NCBI GenBank assembly: GCA_036250195.1
Contig: JAVHZZ010000003.1
Span: forward strand, 338,463,375-338,527,374
Source of the DNA: Mixophyes australis
Lineage: Eukaryota > Chordata > Amphibia > Anura > Limnodynastidae
Direction of reading: 5' to 3'
DNA: 64,000 bases
Part shown: piece by piece, positions 1-12,690 of the stretch
Layout of the letters: every line of letters starts with the position of its first letter
Numbering within the stretch: position 1 is the first letter of the stretch
Translations under genes and position numbers: made by a program
Notes under the pieces: generated by a model
Databases searched by the model: none
Told to the model about the DNA's origin: nothing
The model's input: the letters and a program-made list of their open reading frames with translations, nothing else

Positions 1-1197
1 ACTGTCAGGAAGTATAAAACAGTTCTTGAAACTTTGCAGTTACTATACAAAAGCTTTTCATAAACTTTGTTTCCTGATCTTCAATAAACATTAACATCAA
101 GCTGCCACATGGCAATTAGTTGCCCCTTGAAATCAATAAAAAAGCAACAATTTAGAAAAAGCTGTACAGTAAAATAGGCCAATAATTGTTTCTTCCCAGT
201 AGTGTGTCAAAACATTCTTCCAGACCATGTTCATGCATTCTATAGAACACAATAAGGCAAATGAAAAACCTTTATGAACTCTTTTTGAAATACTGTGTGG
301 GAAAATATTGGTGTACGGTTTTGACTTAGGCTACATTAATATGAACAATGCAGATATTTATAAAGTAGTTAAGATGATGATACTTTAGATTTTAAAAAAA
401 ACAAAACTATTTAGATTTCTAACTTTAGAATTAGGTCAAACGGAGTTGCTTAATAAGTGAAAACGCCAAGTGACTTCTCAAAGGGAAGTTGCGGGATATA
501 ACGATTGCGCAACCAACCAATCAGAGGATTAGGTCGGGGGTTAAGACAGTCCACAGTAGCACAGATAACAAGAGGATGCATTTTTTTTCTGGGGAAGTGA
601 AGTGATCAATGTTTTTGTAAACTCAGTGAAAGTTTAGATGAAAAGCTGATATTCTGTTTCATTTCTACACTTTTAGCCATTAAAGGGACTCGTTTTGATT
701 TTGCTTTGTAAGAACTAACAAAAGGCCTGAACAATATACAGAAAAAAAGACAGATAATAATTAAGATTCTGTTATTTTCGCCTGGGAGCATAAGCAACTA
801 ACTGTACAGTAGATTTGGAAATCGTGTGGGATTCCTCCCTGATCTCTTATACCGTAACTGGTGTTCTTGGTTATTGTGGTGTTACAGAAATCCCAGGCAC
901 AAAGTAATCCCGAAGAGTAATTTAAAAGTCTACACATTAATTATCCAGGTTAATCCGGTGAATGTCATCTTGATCTATATTTTATTTCACACATTGAAAT
1001 CACTGACTAAGATGAGCACATGGAGAAATAAAGACACGCAGACATCATGGCAATTCTCAATGCAAATGTATTGAATCCTGTTCTAGGTGCATTCAAACAA
1101 AGTATAATATATGGGATTGCCCTACTGTAACTTGTATTGGTATGAAAAGTCACTGAGGAGTCTTGTGATCCTATAAAAGCTGAATGATGTAGGCCAA
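1..1197. other. Non-coding DNA, no gene seen
   Basis: AT-rich sequence with only short chance reading frames. I see no coding potential, RNA gene or clear repeat boundary. It lies distal to the 3' end of bmp2. Confidence 0.5.
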
Positions 1198-1373
1198 GGG
1201 CTAGATTTACTAAGCTGCGGGTTTGAAAAAGTGGAGATGTTGCCTATAGCAACCAATCAGATTCTAGCTGTCATTTTGTGGAATGTACTAAATAAATGAA
1301 AGCTAGAATCTGATTGGTTGCTATAGGCAATATCCCCACTTTTTTAAACCCGCAGCTTAGTAAATCTAGCCCC
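1198..1373. repeat. Palindromic MITE, TA-type family (copy 1)
   Basis: A roughly 175-bp near-palindrome. The left arm begins GGGCTAGATTTACTAAGC and the right arm ends with its complement. The arms carry CAACCAATCAGATTCTAGCT and its complement around a short AT-rich centre. Five more copies occur at 3035, 4915, 11770 (right arm only), 22977 and 62286. The copies at 3035 and 62286 are flanked by TA on both sides, which suggests mobilisation by a Tc1/mariner-type transposase. It has no coding capacity. Confidence 0.85.
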
Positions 1374-3034
1374 AAGTGTTTTATTCGGATCACAGATCTC
1401 TGGTGACTTTTCTGTAATCAATTATTTATTCTTTATAATACACTTTTTCCTAATAAACTGAAGTGATGACATCAGAGCTCAGGGATTCTACATAAAAGGT
1501 TTGTAGTTTTGTTATGATGTCTATCCTGGGTATGGTTGTCTGGAAAGGATTTGAACGATGTAAAAATAAAAATATACAAGCCAAAATAGTGTGAAAAATG
1601 TAATTAAGGAAATGACCCCAATGATCCAACTAGTTTTCTTTTTAGCGGTGGAGGGTAGGAGGGGAGCTGCATGTGTGTTTACATTTTTGATGATACTGGA
1701 GTTCTTTTAAAATTTTAAACCACTTTTTGTTTTCCATCTTAGAAATCAGTGTGTGCACCTATTTATTGTTGATTATGTAGGCAACTAATAAACACTTATA
1801 CCAGAAGAGTAGGCATCCCTCTTGCAAACAAAGGTACTCCCAGCTTTCTAAGTGCCAGGGATTGGGAGATATATCTGCTCTAAAACAAACCCCAAAAAAC
1901 CTCCCCTATCCCTGGCATTTCCCATTGACTGTAATAGACTGTACACGTGCCCGCATGTTCTAATGGAAGAAAGATTCTTTCCTCCGCTTGTATCAGAAAA
2001 CCCACAGGTCTCGGTGGGAAGTGATCTCTGGGTTTTCTTAACTCCTTAAATGCAGAGAATGTTTGGGACTCATCCTTAGTACTTTAGGGATTAGGTATAA
2101 TTACAATTAGCAATATAGGGATACTAATGTGCAATAGAATCATTTGGCAAATTTGGTAAAGGTGAACCTCAAGAATGCCCGATTGCAAAGATTTAAAACC
2201 GTTTTGGTCCAGCTGAAACGTTTGTAGTGAGGAGATGCGAATAGGTCCTGTCTTATATAAGATAGGCTTCGACTGTATACAAATTAATGCTGTGTTGAAG
2301 ATGGTCCAACTACTACAAGTTCAGTTACGGCCAGGTAATATATTGCATATTAAAACAAAACTTTAATTGAGAAAGAGAGGGATTTGTGGGGAAATAAATG
2401 ACACCCTACTCTGAGCAGAGTCAGGGGTAGGAAATAATAGAAGACTTGGTAGCAGCAGTGTATAACTATTCTTAAGAGACTCTTCCAGGGAAGAAGGTGC
2501 GAATCATGTGATCAGCTCACAATGTAACTTGGGACGTCCATTTGGGCAAAGTACGCCCATTTGGGCAAAGTACGCCCCACTGCTGCAGAACCCTCTGGCT
2601 AATTGCAATGCTGGTAAGTTGATTATTATTATTATAGATATATAGGAGTAGCATGCCTATGTCAGAGAAGAAAAGGAAAGATGTTAGGGGTGCAGGAGAG
2701 AAAGCTTTATGGAAGTTTGTGGAAGATCACGTATAGATGTATGAAGAGATATGGTTATAAACGTCAGCATCGCTAGTTATAGAGTGCTTTCTGTTATAGA
2801 TAAGTCACATTACTAATTTTACGGCAAAAAGAGATCATGTTATTACAGTAATTTGTGATTTAATCATGTAAACTGATTTAATACAAACAATAAAAAGTAT
2901 AGCCCTAAATGGCATATCGCCGATTGACTGGATACTAAACATCATATCCACATTTTCAGGAGCAATTCATGTAGGTTATACATAATTGATATTATGCAAT
3001 TAATGCAACATATTAAATGTTCTTATAGGATCTA
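1374..3034. other. Non-coding DNA, no gene seen
   Basis: No gene is supported. A 21-22 bp unit (CCATTTGGGCAAAGTACGC) is directly duplicated at about 2537-2578. Otherwise this is unique-looking AT-rich DNA. Confidence 0.4.
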
Positions 3035-3209
3035 GGGCTAGATTTACTAAACTGCGGGTTTGAAGAAGTGGAGATGTTGCTTATAGCAACCAATCAGATT
3101 CCAGCTTTCATTTTGTAGAATGCAACAAATATATGATAGCTAGAATCTGATTGGTTGCTATAGGCAACATCACCACTTTTTCAAACCCGCCGTTTAGTAA
3201 ATATACCCC
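3035..3209. repeat. Palindromic MITE, TA-type family (copy 2)
   Basis: Same palindrome as at 1198, with arms GGGCTAGATTTACTAAAC and its complement. It is flanked by TA on each side, consistent with a TA target duplication. Confidence 0.85.
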
Positions 3210-4377
3210 TAGTCTTTGAAGTGGTGTTGTACTTTTGGAAACCCCTGCATTGGTTGAAGTCTCCATCTTCTAAACGCCTGAACACATTGTTGGGAGGAAT
3301 ATTTAGAACTGGAGGTATGTATTGTCTGCAGCAGCTGACTGGCACGGAGCTGTACCAATTCATGCCAATGCAGCATGTAATACATCCCACCCCTCTCAAT
3401 ACTACTTGAATGGATAGGTTCAGTGCACTGCCTTTGAAAGCCATGTCCTCTTTACTCAAGAGGGTACATAGGAAGGAGGGAGTCATCTACAGTAAAAACC
3501 AAATACCTTTAACCTTTTTCATGCTGCAGCAAGAAAGTTTGGACATCAAAAGAAAACAAGAGACAGATTTGACGTTAGAAGAACTGAAGTCAGAACTCCT
3601 CCATTTATTAACCAAATCCGATTTGACATTTCAAGAACTTTTTTTTTTTTTTCATTTTTTTTTTTACTTCAATACAAAACCCAGGATTGATAATCTGGCA
3701 AAAAAACTAAAATAAAAAAAATAGGAAAAAAACAACAAACAAAACAACAAAAACATGAGTGGTGCCTGGAGTTTGGTGAGGAATCTGGAAACAAAAAGAT
3801 TCAAGCTAGTGATACTGGGTTTGTTAGACTACAAGATGTCACTTTTTCTGGGCAAAGCATCTCTTAAATATTTCTTACAGTCCAACCAACCTTGGAACGG
3901 GGAAAGAGGTACCGAAGGGTAATAGGACTACTGGAATTAAATTATTTTTCATGGCTTTGCCAAGAAAACACAATTCATCTAATTTACCTAGCGCTGTTTC
4001 CACTGTGCAGAGATGAAGCTGAGCATTCAGTATGAAGCCAGCCCCATCTGCAATAAATTATCAGTGAACCCAAAAACACGCAATGGAATTGAAAATGCCC
4101 AATAGCAGCACTGACAGCTACCTTAAATTGAAAAAGCTTTTTACTATTTCTGCAGTGTGTGTGTTCTCCTATTGGAGAGTGCAACAGATACATATTGCAA
4201 TACATTTTTCTTTTGTTAATACATGTACCTCGTGTCTTTATTCCAAAAATTATTCTGTTTCTAATTTTGTCTTTGTGCATAGTACAAACAGTGAAATATA
4301 GGATGTTACCAAGAGTAAAAGGAGGTTTAAATATTTTTAAAAAAAACCACATAGTATATATAAAACTTGCAACATTC

Positions 4378-4440
<63 letters not shown>

Positions 4441-4914
4441 GTACATCTCTAAGTTTATTGAAGGATGCAGAACACGGCTTGTTAACTCCACTGAAAAATA
4501 TACCCATTACATTAGCTCCTAAGAGACATTTATATAGAATTATTAACCTGCCATTAATCATTGGTTATTTACAATCTTTATTATAGTGTACCAAGTTACT
4601 CTTCTCCCAACACTATTTACAAATGGTTTCTGTGGTCAAACATTTATTCTGCGGAGGAAGGTGTATACTGAATCTATCTCTATCCAAGTTATTTTCCCAA
4701 TGCCACTGGGGATGTAAACACCCACTACAGACATCTATTGATGCTTGGGAGTTTTAAACCCCCAGTAACTTCTGGAAAATGATGCAGCTGAAGGTAGGTC
4801 CTGTGTACCCCTTCTACAGCAGTTTGACTGCTTTCCCATTGAAACAATTTAGAAGCATAGAGGAGGGGAGCAGCCATTAGATACACTTTAATGGAGCTAT
4901 ATCAGGGCTAGATT
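3210..4914. other. Non-coding DNA with a (TA)n microsatellite
   Basis: I find no gene. There is a T-rich run near 3640-3664 and a long TA dinucleotide tract at 4382-4436. Apparent reading frames through the TA tract encode only Ile-Tyr repeats and are not genes. Confidence 0.45.
4382..4436. repeat. (TA)n microsatellite
   Basis: An uninterrupted TA dinucleotide run of about 55 bp. Comparable tracts occur at 21862-21946, 28789-28823, 35118-35155, 53587-53633, 54563-54606 and 55257-55294. Confidence 0.95.
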
Positions 4915-5268
4915 TATTATAAACTGTCTTAAAAGGAAAAGTGTAAGTGTTGCTCATAGCAACCAATCAGATTCTAGCTATCATTTCCTAGAACAGTGGT
5001 GGCCCTCACCTGCGACCCCCAGGCAGCTGTTTCTAATCTTATCAGAACGAGGGCAACTGACTTCTGCATCACATGACCTCCTTTACACAGTGCAGGGAGG
5101 TGACACAGCATAGCCGGGGAAGAAGAGCGTTCACTGTACCCTCCGCCTCTTTCGTATTGCACTTCACTGTTCTAGAATGTACTAGATAAATGATAACTAG
5201 AATCTGATAGGTTGCTATGGGCAACACCTTCAGAATTACATTTTAGAATGTTTGATAAATCTAGCCCC
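4915..5268. repeat. Palindromic MITE, TA-type family (copy 3), split by a hAT MITE
   Basis: Both arms of the family found at 1198 are present (GGGCTAGATTTATTA on the left, GATAAATCTAGCCCC on the right). The central region is interrupted by a 176-bp insertion at 4994-5169 with its own target duplication. This copy is therefore older than that insertion. Confidence 0.8.
4994..5169. mobile_element. Non-autonomous hAT element nested in a MITE
   Basis: The 176-bp insert starts CAGTG and ends CACTG, the usual termini of hAT elements. It is flanked by 8-bp sequences differing at one base (TCCTAGAA at 4986-4993, TTCTAGAA at 5170-5177), which matches the 8-bp duplication hAT transposases make. It carries no transposase coding sequence. 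Confidence 0.75.
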
Positions 5269-5599
5269 TTGGGTCTAAGCTTCTTAAACATTTATTATTA
5301 TTTTTTTTCAGTAAAGTTACCCCTTAATGTTCTGTTATAGTGTGGAAATTCTTATATATATTTGTGAATGTTCCGAAATACATTTTCATGTATAACTCAC
5401 TTGTATATTTTATTTACCAGCCCTTTACTAAAAGAACAAAGCAGAAAAGGAGAAAGAACAATTCTCTTACTCAGGAGCAAGATAAGGCAATTACATTAAA
5501 TAAAATTCTGGATTTTTTTTTTTTAAAAAAATAATAATAATAATATCCAGCTTAGGAGAAAAAAATGACCTTCAACAACCTTTAGACACACATTCACAC

Positions 5600-6337
5600 C
5601 ATGCACATTTTTTTATTCTACGGTATAATACTTCATTGTTTTATTATTCAAGTCTACTGGCCGCTGGAAGAACAAACAAGGTGAGAATGGCTGAATTTGT
5701 TCTAAATTACTACTTTTTTTTTTAATCCAAAGAATGCATATTTTATAAAGGTTTTGGAGTTGTTCAAAGGACTGTACAGCCAGTACTGCAAAATGCCTGA
5801 GAATTGTACAATACGATTATCCTTCCTGGTAATTCTTGAGATTAACTTCTTTCTTATGGGTTTAAACTAATGACCTCAACAGTAGCATAGAAGAAAGTAA
5901 AATATTTAGCATTTTCCTTGACCTCCCATGTATACCTTTCAACTTAAATACAACAAATCTGCTTTAAGAAACTTATTTACAAACCCTATATTTCTTTTGA
6001 TTACATATAAATACAAAAAAAAACAGCTATTTTTTTTTCTAAAAAGTGGTTATAATGGAAAATAAATACAAAATAAGAATCTGACCATTATACTTCATGT
6101 GCTGGGTACAAAACCCGTATAAAATGTACAACTAAAAAAAAAAAAAAAAAAAGGAATATTTCTCTGATTAAAATATTTGCTTCCCAACTTTTTTGTAGAC
6201 ATAAATATATACTCAAAATAACAGTTGTTTTTTTTTAGCATTTTCATTACATAAATAAAGTCTCCATTTGGGAAATATTAAAGTGTCAACTTTGTGTTTT
6301 TTTAGGTGTGTGGTTTTATCTTGTAAGTTATACTTTA
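5600..6337 (-). other. bmp2: bmp2 3' untranslated region
   Basis: On the minus strand the sequence after the bmp2 stop codon keeps long blocks that I recognise from mammalian BMP2 3' UTRs. Examples are the block with GTTGACACTTTAATATTTCC at about 6269-6290, the ATTTA-containing element GACTTTATTTATG at 6250-6262, and the block around CAGCACATGAAGTATAATGG near 6090-6110. Vertebrate BMP2 messages carry conserved AU-rich elements that regulate stability and translation, so this resemblance suggests retained post-transcriptional control. An A18 run (T18 in the message) at 6134-6151 interrupts the conserved part. The 3' boundary is set by the AATAAA motifs at 5612 and 5640 and is approximate. Confidence 0.8.
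5612..5645 (-). terminator. bmp2: bmp2 polyadenylation signals
   Basis: Two AATAAA hexamers read on the minus strand, at 5640-5645 and 5612-5617, about 700 nt after the stop codon. They lie just past the last sequence resembling BMP2 3' UTR. Which one is used cannot be told from sequence. Confidence 0.6.
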
Positions 6338-7182
6338 TTAACGGCACCCACACCCTTCAACAACCATGTCTTGATAGTTTTTTAATACAACTTTTTCATT
6401 TTCATCAAGGTAGAGCATAGAGATCGCGCTGAGCTCTGTAGGGACACAGCAAGCTTTCGGGATGTTGGAGTTAACTGAATTCACTAAAGTTTGTACTATA
6501 GCATGATTTGTTGAGTTAAAATGGTCTGCAAGTGGAAATGGGCATTCTCCATGGCAGTAGAAGGCATGATACCCAGGTGGGGCAACAATCCAATCATTCC
6601 AGCCAACGTCACTGAAATCGACATATAACGGATGTCTCCTACAGCTTGATTTAAGCCGTTTCCTTTGCCTGTGCCTTGCTTGTCGCTTTTCTCTTTTATG
6701 CAGAGGATGTCCTTTGCCATCATGGCCGTAAGTCACTAAAAGTGGCCTTATCTGGGACCAATGGTTTCTGTCTGGTAGTAAAGATCTTCTTATCCTCACA
6801 TGCCTCTTTGTGACATTTTTTTCATTGTTCAGTTGAGTCACTTCTACAACAAAGCCATGGTTAGGCTGCCTGTGTGCAATCCACCTTATAACAGCCGGTG
6901 TGACATCAAAGCTCTCCCATCTGCTGACATTATGATGTATCAGTCGAGTGTCCAATAGTCTTGTGACAGGTCCCCTGGAGGCAGCAGCAGCTGGTTTGAT
7001 TATATCATAAATATTAATACGCAGAGCTTTACTGCTGTCACTTTCAAATGGCTCTTGAACCTGCTCTCGAAAAATCCGAAGCTCGGCTGACGTGATCAGC
7101 TCTTCATTAGGGAAGGAAGTCAAGTTAAAGAAGAAACGTTGTACGGTCTTTTCTCCGGATTCTGGAATATCTTCTAGGGACT
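6338..7182 (-). CDS. bmp2: Bone morphogenetic protein 2, last coding exon
   Basis: Encodes residues 118-398 of BMP2, a secreted TGF-beta-superfamily ligand that signals through BMP type I/II receptors and SMAD1/5. The exon follows a clean acceptor (AACTAG|AG); codon 118 (Glu) is split G|AG. It holds the end of the propeptide with Asn-X-Ser/Thr sites at residues 137, 202 and 240, a furin-type site REKR at 281-284, and a 114-residue mature domain. That domain starts QARHRQRKR, a basic heparin-binding stretch, and carries the seven cystine-knot cysteines at mature positions 14, 43, 47, 78, 79, 111 and 113, ending EGCGCR before TAA at 6338-6340. The total of 398 residues equals the Xenopus protein as I recall it. 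The QARH mature start and sequence identity fit BMP2, not BMP4. No break or missing key residue is seen. Confidence 0.97.
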
Positions 7183-8651
7183 CTAGTTCAAAAGGAAAAC
7201 AGAAAAACAATTAATTTTGATTAACGAAAAATAAAATCCAGTTTTGCACTTGATAGGGAAAAATATACACTACTTCGCATTGTTATAGTCCACTATAAAG
7301 CGTTCCTGTCACTTATATACAGTGGATGTAGTCATTTTGTGACTGAATCCATGATAATCTAGCTTTCCAATGCCCAAGAAACCAGTGACGTCACTAAAGC
7401 ACCAAGAGGCATTGAAATGCTGCATTCTCCTGAATATTGGTGGAACCCACAAACTGATTAAATCGCTTGTGTGTGTAAACACTTTTGTCTGTACATTCCA
7501 CAAAGAATAAATCTCTTGTCTAAAGAGGCATTGTTTTGTTTTACATCTAGAATGCATGGGACAAGGGGTTTTCTAGATAAGATTCTCCACCCACCCAATA
7601 ATGTGAACACTATTTTTAAAATATAATAAAACAGTTAAAAGTGGTCATGTCTTATTCTCCCAGTCTGTCCCATGTTTTTCCTCCTCTCATTACCTTGTGT
7701 AGTAGTAGCGCTTAATAGTGACACTAGGATAAAAAGAAGTGTTCAGTGATCACGTCTGTGTATGATTATATATGATGAAGTAACATCACTGTATCTTTTT
7801 CAAATAGAGGTATTCATAGACATCAATAAAAAAGTTCCACTAATGGTCAACTCAGGGTAAATGTTAGAATACCTGAGTGGGTTTTAAAAGCGGTTTGTGA
7901 AATGTAACCTATAACCCAAGCTGCTGTGGGAAGTTGTTATGTTTGTAATGGAATTGTGTTTATTCCAGATAATTGTAAGAATGGTCGACTAACTTCTTTG
8001 AAGCTCACAATAGAAAAAGTGCATTTGGTGCAGATATAGTGAGTTGAATTCGAACAGACAAAGCATTGGATTCATCTGGAATCACAGTCAGCCCATTACC
8101 ATTTCCTTTCCATGGTTCCAATATTAGCATTTCACTTTTTACAAATTTGGATATTCAAACCTAGTAATAGAGTGCAATTCAAACATGTGTGATGCAACAG
8201 ACACACACATATACAATTTCTTTTCCCAAAGTGATTTCTAGACTTCTGTATCTCATTGAACACAGTTTTAGCACATAATGTTCCCATTATATACAGAATA
8301 GTTGCCAAATGCCACTGAGGGACAGTCCCTTGGTTAGGAAGATTTGTCTTTGGGAATGTTTGTCTGACAATGGTCTATTTTTTTTTAAACAGTGACCAAT
8401 TGCACAGTACCAATACAGTCCTTAAACACAGTTCTCAATATAATTTGCTGTGTGCTGTGCAAGTTAAGATGTATTGAAGGAATTTCTACAGTGCAGCCAA
8501 ACTGAACAACCATGATAACTAATGGTCACGTTATGTTGAGACTAATCCATGTCTGCATTTATGAAGTGCACTGGACCACATTGACTCTTTATTTAAATCA
8601 TGTTACATACATTTAAAAAAACATCTTCAGAATACGCACATATCTTACACA

Positions 8652-9437
8652 AGACAGTGCGAAAACTAACTCATGCACTCATCATCTCCCGCATGGACTA
8701 TTGCAATTCCTTCCTTACTACTCTTCCCCAAAACAGACAGATAGATTGATTTTCCTTGCAAATCGCTCTCTCTGCTGAACCACTTAGTCAGTCTCTACAT
8801 TAGTTGTCTGTTTTTTACTGAATCCAATATAAAATGCTTCTGCTAAACTACAAGGCCATCAACAAAACTGTACCAACATACATCTCCTCACTTGTCTCAA
8901 AATATCTCCCAACTCGACACCTCCATTCTGCAAAAGATCTGCATCACACATCCCCTCTCTTCACATGCTCCCATTCTCGGTTAGCGGACTTTTTTCGAGC
9001 TGCACTCACTCTAGGGAATTCCCTTCCTCACACATAAAGGTTTGTAGACCCGAGGAAAGTCTTAAAGAGTTCTCTGAAAACCCACCTCTTCAGGCAAGCT
9101 TATAATATTCCTCAACCACCCTCTTCACCTCCCTAGTTTACCCTATTACCACCCTTTGCACAGTTCACACAAGACTACAACCCTCTGACCAACATTGCTG
9201 TGTGATTGGATCATATAGCATACAAATCACTTTTATCTTTGCAATCTGGCCAGACTGAAATGCAATACGTAGACTTAACTTCATGTATCAAACTTCCATT
9301 GTCACTTAGATTGTAAGCTTGCGAGCACAGCCTTCCTACCTTTTTGTCTGCATTACCCAGTATTTTCTATGATTGTGTTTGTCCCCAATTGTAAAGCACT
9401 ATGGAGTTTGCTGGCGCTATATAAATAAATGTTGGTG
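8652..9437 (+). mobile_element. L2-type LINE, 3'-end fragment
   Basis: 5'-truncated non-LTR retrotransposon, inserted antisense to bmp2. Translation gives the reverse-transcriptase tail with the motif ALIISRMDYCNSF, then a NYKAINKTVPTYISSL-like segment and a KTHLF-like segment, all typical of the CR1/L2 group, broken by stop codons. The 3' tail ends GGCGCTATATAAATAAATG. That ending is shared with the SINE family in this window (for example 58369-58704). Confidence 0.75.
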
Positions 9438-10194
9438 AGATACGCAGTGCAATACTGTATCTAAGCCGAACCTACTACCCCACTAAAAATACCCCTTCCA
9501 TTAAATAAATGTTTTCTGTATTTCTCCTCAACTCCTACCACTAATGCAGGAAATCCCCCACTTTTTTTTTTATTAATCCACCAATTTCTCAACCAGACGG
9601 TGACACTGTTGGCTTTAAAAAGTTTATAAAGTTCATGGTCATAGTTTCATCATACAGTAGGCTGTTCCCCAAGGCATATACATATATGCAGGCCCATATT
9701 TTTTTATAAATGATTCTATAGGCCTTGTGAGTGAATACGCCTCAAGACCTCATACCCACTGGCGTTAATTTCATTAGTTTGAAAACGTTAGCACAATATA
9801 TGTAAAGGAGTCTGAAAATGGAACCCACTGTATTCAATCATACCATACCCACTTGTGTTTTTACTCGCATTTAGAAGGGTGGCATTATTCCATGAATTTA
9901 TTAGGGGAGGCTTATATTAACTTTCCAGTAGTACTGATAATTAAATACACGTCAAGTGCATTTGTTTAAAACAAAATAAAATGCAGACACAACGCTCGTT
10001 CTGGTAGAAACATGGTTGTGAGAAAATACCTTTATTTCTTTGTAGGGTATCCCCTGTCCCCTGTAGGTGTCCCACCCCGCATGTATTCGTGAGCAGAGGT
10101 TGTACACAGGTTATCCTTACAGGCTTTAGTGGAGATTTAACACCAGTTATAAAACTACAATTCTTCTCCAACCCCTAAATTGTTGCATGTATAA

Positions 10195-10342
10195 CAGTGA
10201 TGGCTAACCTGTGACACGCCAGGTGTTGTGAAACTACAAGTCCCAGCATGCTTTGCCAGTACATAACTAGCTGATAGCTGGCAAAGCATGCTGGGGCTTG
10301 TAGTTTCACAACACCTGGAGTGTCACAGGTTAGCCATCACTG
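10195..10342. mobile_element. hAT-type palindromic MITE (copy A)
   Basis: A 148-bp element starting CAGTGATGGCTAACC and ending in the complement (GGTTAGCCATCACTG). It is flanked by a perfect 8-bp duplication ATGTATAA (10187-10194 and 10343-10350). The two arms are complementary almost throughout, so a transcript would fold into a long hairpin. It sits in the bmp2 intron. Confidence 0.9.
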
Positions 10343-11769
10343 ATGTATAATGTACTCACTTCTAAAACAGAAGATACTTCAAAACATCTTAAAACAGAAT
10401 TGGCTTATGAAGAAAGACTTGTGTTGTCCTTGCAAAGTTTACAAACTCACTTGCTTAAAAAACACAGATAAATCATAATTCATTTAACCAAAAGGTAAAA
10501 TGTAGAAAAAAAAAAAAAAAGTCTGCTTATAGAATAGATTTTCATTTTTTTCATGCATTCAAAAGTCCTCCAAAAATGTTTTATCAAAGCGAAGATTATT
10601 AGCCTGTAAATGTATGTCTTGGCTCTAGGTAAGAGACGATTAAACACAACTTTTAAGTCAAGTATCTGTAAACCTCGGACTCTAAAGCAGAGCGAGCTGG
10701 AATGAATCACACACCAAGACTCAACTATTTTATTACTGAAGAGATTACTTTCATACCTAGAAATGCACAAACCACATGAGACGAGCACTTTTATCAATAG
10801 CCTCAGCCTCAACAAGTACTAGCTTATACATAGAAATGAGCAAGATCACAGTGAAATTACAAGTTTATAAACCTATGGCAATGCTTGGAAACTCCTATAT
10901 TTAATCTGAAATAACCTTTTAGGTTTGAAAATCTCTTATTATGTCGGCTAAAGAATGTGACATCAACACGTTCCATTTAAAAATTGCTTCCATCATTATC
11001 AAATGGCAGTTACAGATAGCATCAAGGATTTGCAGAAAAGTATCACAAGAAATCAACAGCAATACTCTACGTATAGTAAAACAACTGAGTTTATAAATCA
11101 GGAAGAGGGGTGGAATGCAAAAAAACAAATAAAAACCAGTTTATTGCCAAAAGGAGAATATGTGCTCAAAGACCTATAAAGTAGCCAGCCAACAACCTGG
11201 GAAGCTAGCGGTACATAGTAGATTTTCTAAATGAGAAGTGAAACAGCAATCCAAACACCCTTAGGAAGATGAGGAATTAGTGGTACATGTGGTAGCAGAC
11301 TTTAAAAATACATCCTGTGGGCTACTTAATACTCAGAGAAGAAAAAAATATCTGCAAAATGCACCATTCCAATTCTAGTTCCCCCCCTTTCTGCATTATA
11401 TGCATATAAAACTAATTTCACTCACAATCAGAACCACAAACTGTAAAACTATTTTATTTATTATTATTTTGTTTAAATATTAAAATAAGTTTTTTAAAAA
11501 AAAAAAAAAACAACCAATAAAAATAAAATACATGAACACTTCTACAAGCCAGTAATCGCTACTAATAAGCTTTAGTACAACTAATTCTTTTGCAAATGTG
11601 TAACATCAACTTTTGTTCTAATACCTGTGATAACGATTCCAATTATTTTTCTCTTTGACAAAAATCAGCTTTATAAAGCATACAGTATGTATGTGAAAGG
11701 CTTTGTTATATAAAGGCAGTTGTACATTAATTCAAATAGTAGGATGTTAAGGGCGATAGAATCTTGACA

Positions 11770-11865
11770 CTAGACTGTACTAAATGAATGATAACTAGAA
11801 TCCGACTTGTTGCTATAGGCAACATCTCCACTATGCCAAATCCGCAGGTTGATAAATTTACCCCC
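11770..11865. repeat. Palindromic MITE, TA-type family (copy 4, one arm)
   Basis: Only the right part of the palindrome is recognisable (TGATAACTAGAATCCGAC ... GATAAATTTACCCCC), diverged from the other copies. Confidence 0.6.
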
Positions 11866-12263
11866 TGGACTGTGCATAAGCACTTACAAATCAGAACAGA
11901 AGCAACCATGTAATTAATAGGAAGTGAAACACAAGGGGAAATTAATTAATGAAACAATGACACTACTAAACAAGCAACTGTATTGGCCAAGTCACATGCG
12001 TAAAAAAAATCAGATTTATTTCCACGTATTTAAAAAATGCAGAAAATAAATACCCATAACAAAATGTAAAAATCCCCTTACAAGAAATAAAATTTAAAAT
12101 GGAAAATGTTGTGATTCAAAGAACAGAATCCCTGGATTACTCTGCTTGACTTAAGAGTATGATTGTAAAATATATACATTTCCCAAGGAATAATGCTGGC
12201 ATAATCTGTTTGATACAGAAATCTGAAATTGTAAGCTTATCAATAAAAGTTGACTGTCCCATC

Positions 12264-12690
12264 TAAAGCTGGGTACACACTACACTGTTTTCATCCAATA
12301 ATCGACTCAAACAGCCGACATTCGACCGCTCGTTTAAAAGTCGGGTCAGTGTGTGCAGTGACACGATGGTCGAAAGTCTGCCCAAATGGACGATTATTGC
12401 CTCATTTGGTTGGTCGTACCGTTTAATATTTTCGGTCCAATCTCGTTTCCGCTGTGCAGTGTGTTTAAACTTCCGACCGATCCACAACAGTGAGTACGAA
12501 ATTACAGTCATTGCTCACCACAACATGGATGTAAAAAGTCGCTATAGGGACGTCCGCTCTTCCCTTTATCGTCCTAAACAAGGCTAGTGTGTATGCAGTC
12601 CATGGACCGAGCGATCGGATCATCGATCGCATGTAAAATCGTTCTGCATAAAAAGTTGGTCGAAATTTCTGTAGTGTGTACCCAGCTTTA
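12264..12690. mobile_element. 427-bp non-autonomous DNA transposon with matching ends
   Basis: Terminal inverted repeats are perfect for about 19 bp: TAAAGCTGGGTACACACTAC at the left end, its complement at the right. The interior is relatively CpG-rich with scattered further inverted repeats and no transposase. The ends are flanked by TA or form a TAA/TTA pair, so a Tc1/mariner or Harbinger relationship is possible; I do not assign the superfamily. Confidence 0.75.

Noticed and set aside
4376..4561. Open frames encoding Ile-Tyr repeats
   Set aside because: Product of the (TA)n microsatellite. The same explanation covers similar frames near 21862, 35118 and 54563.
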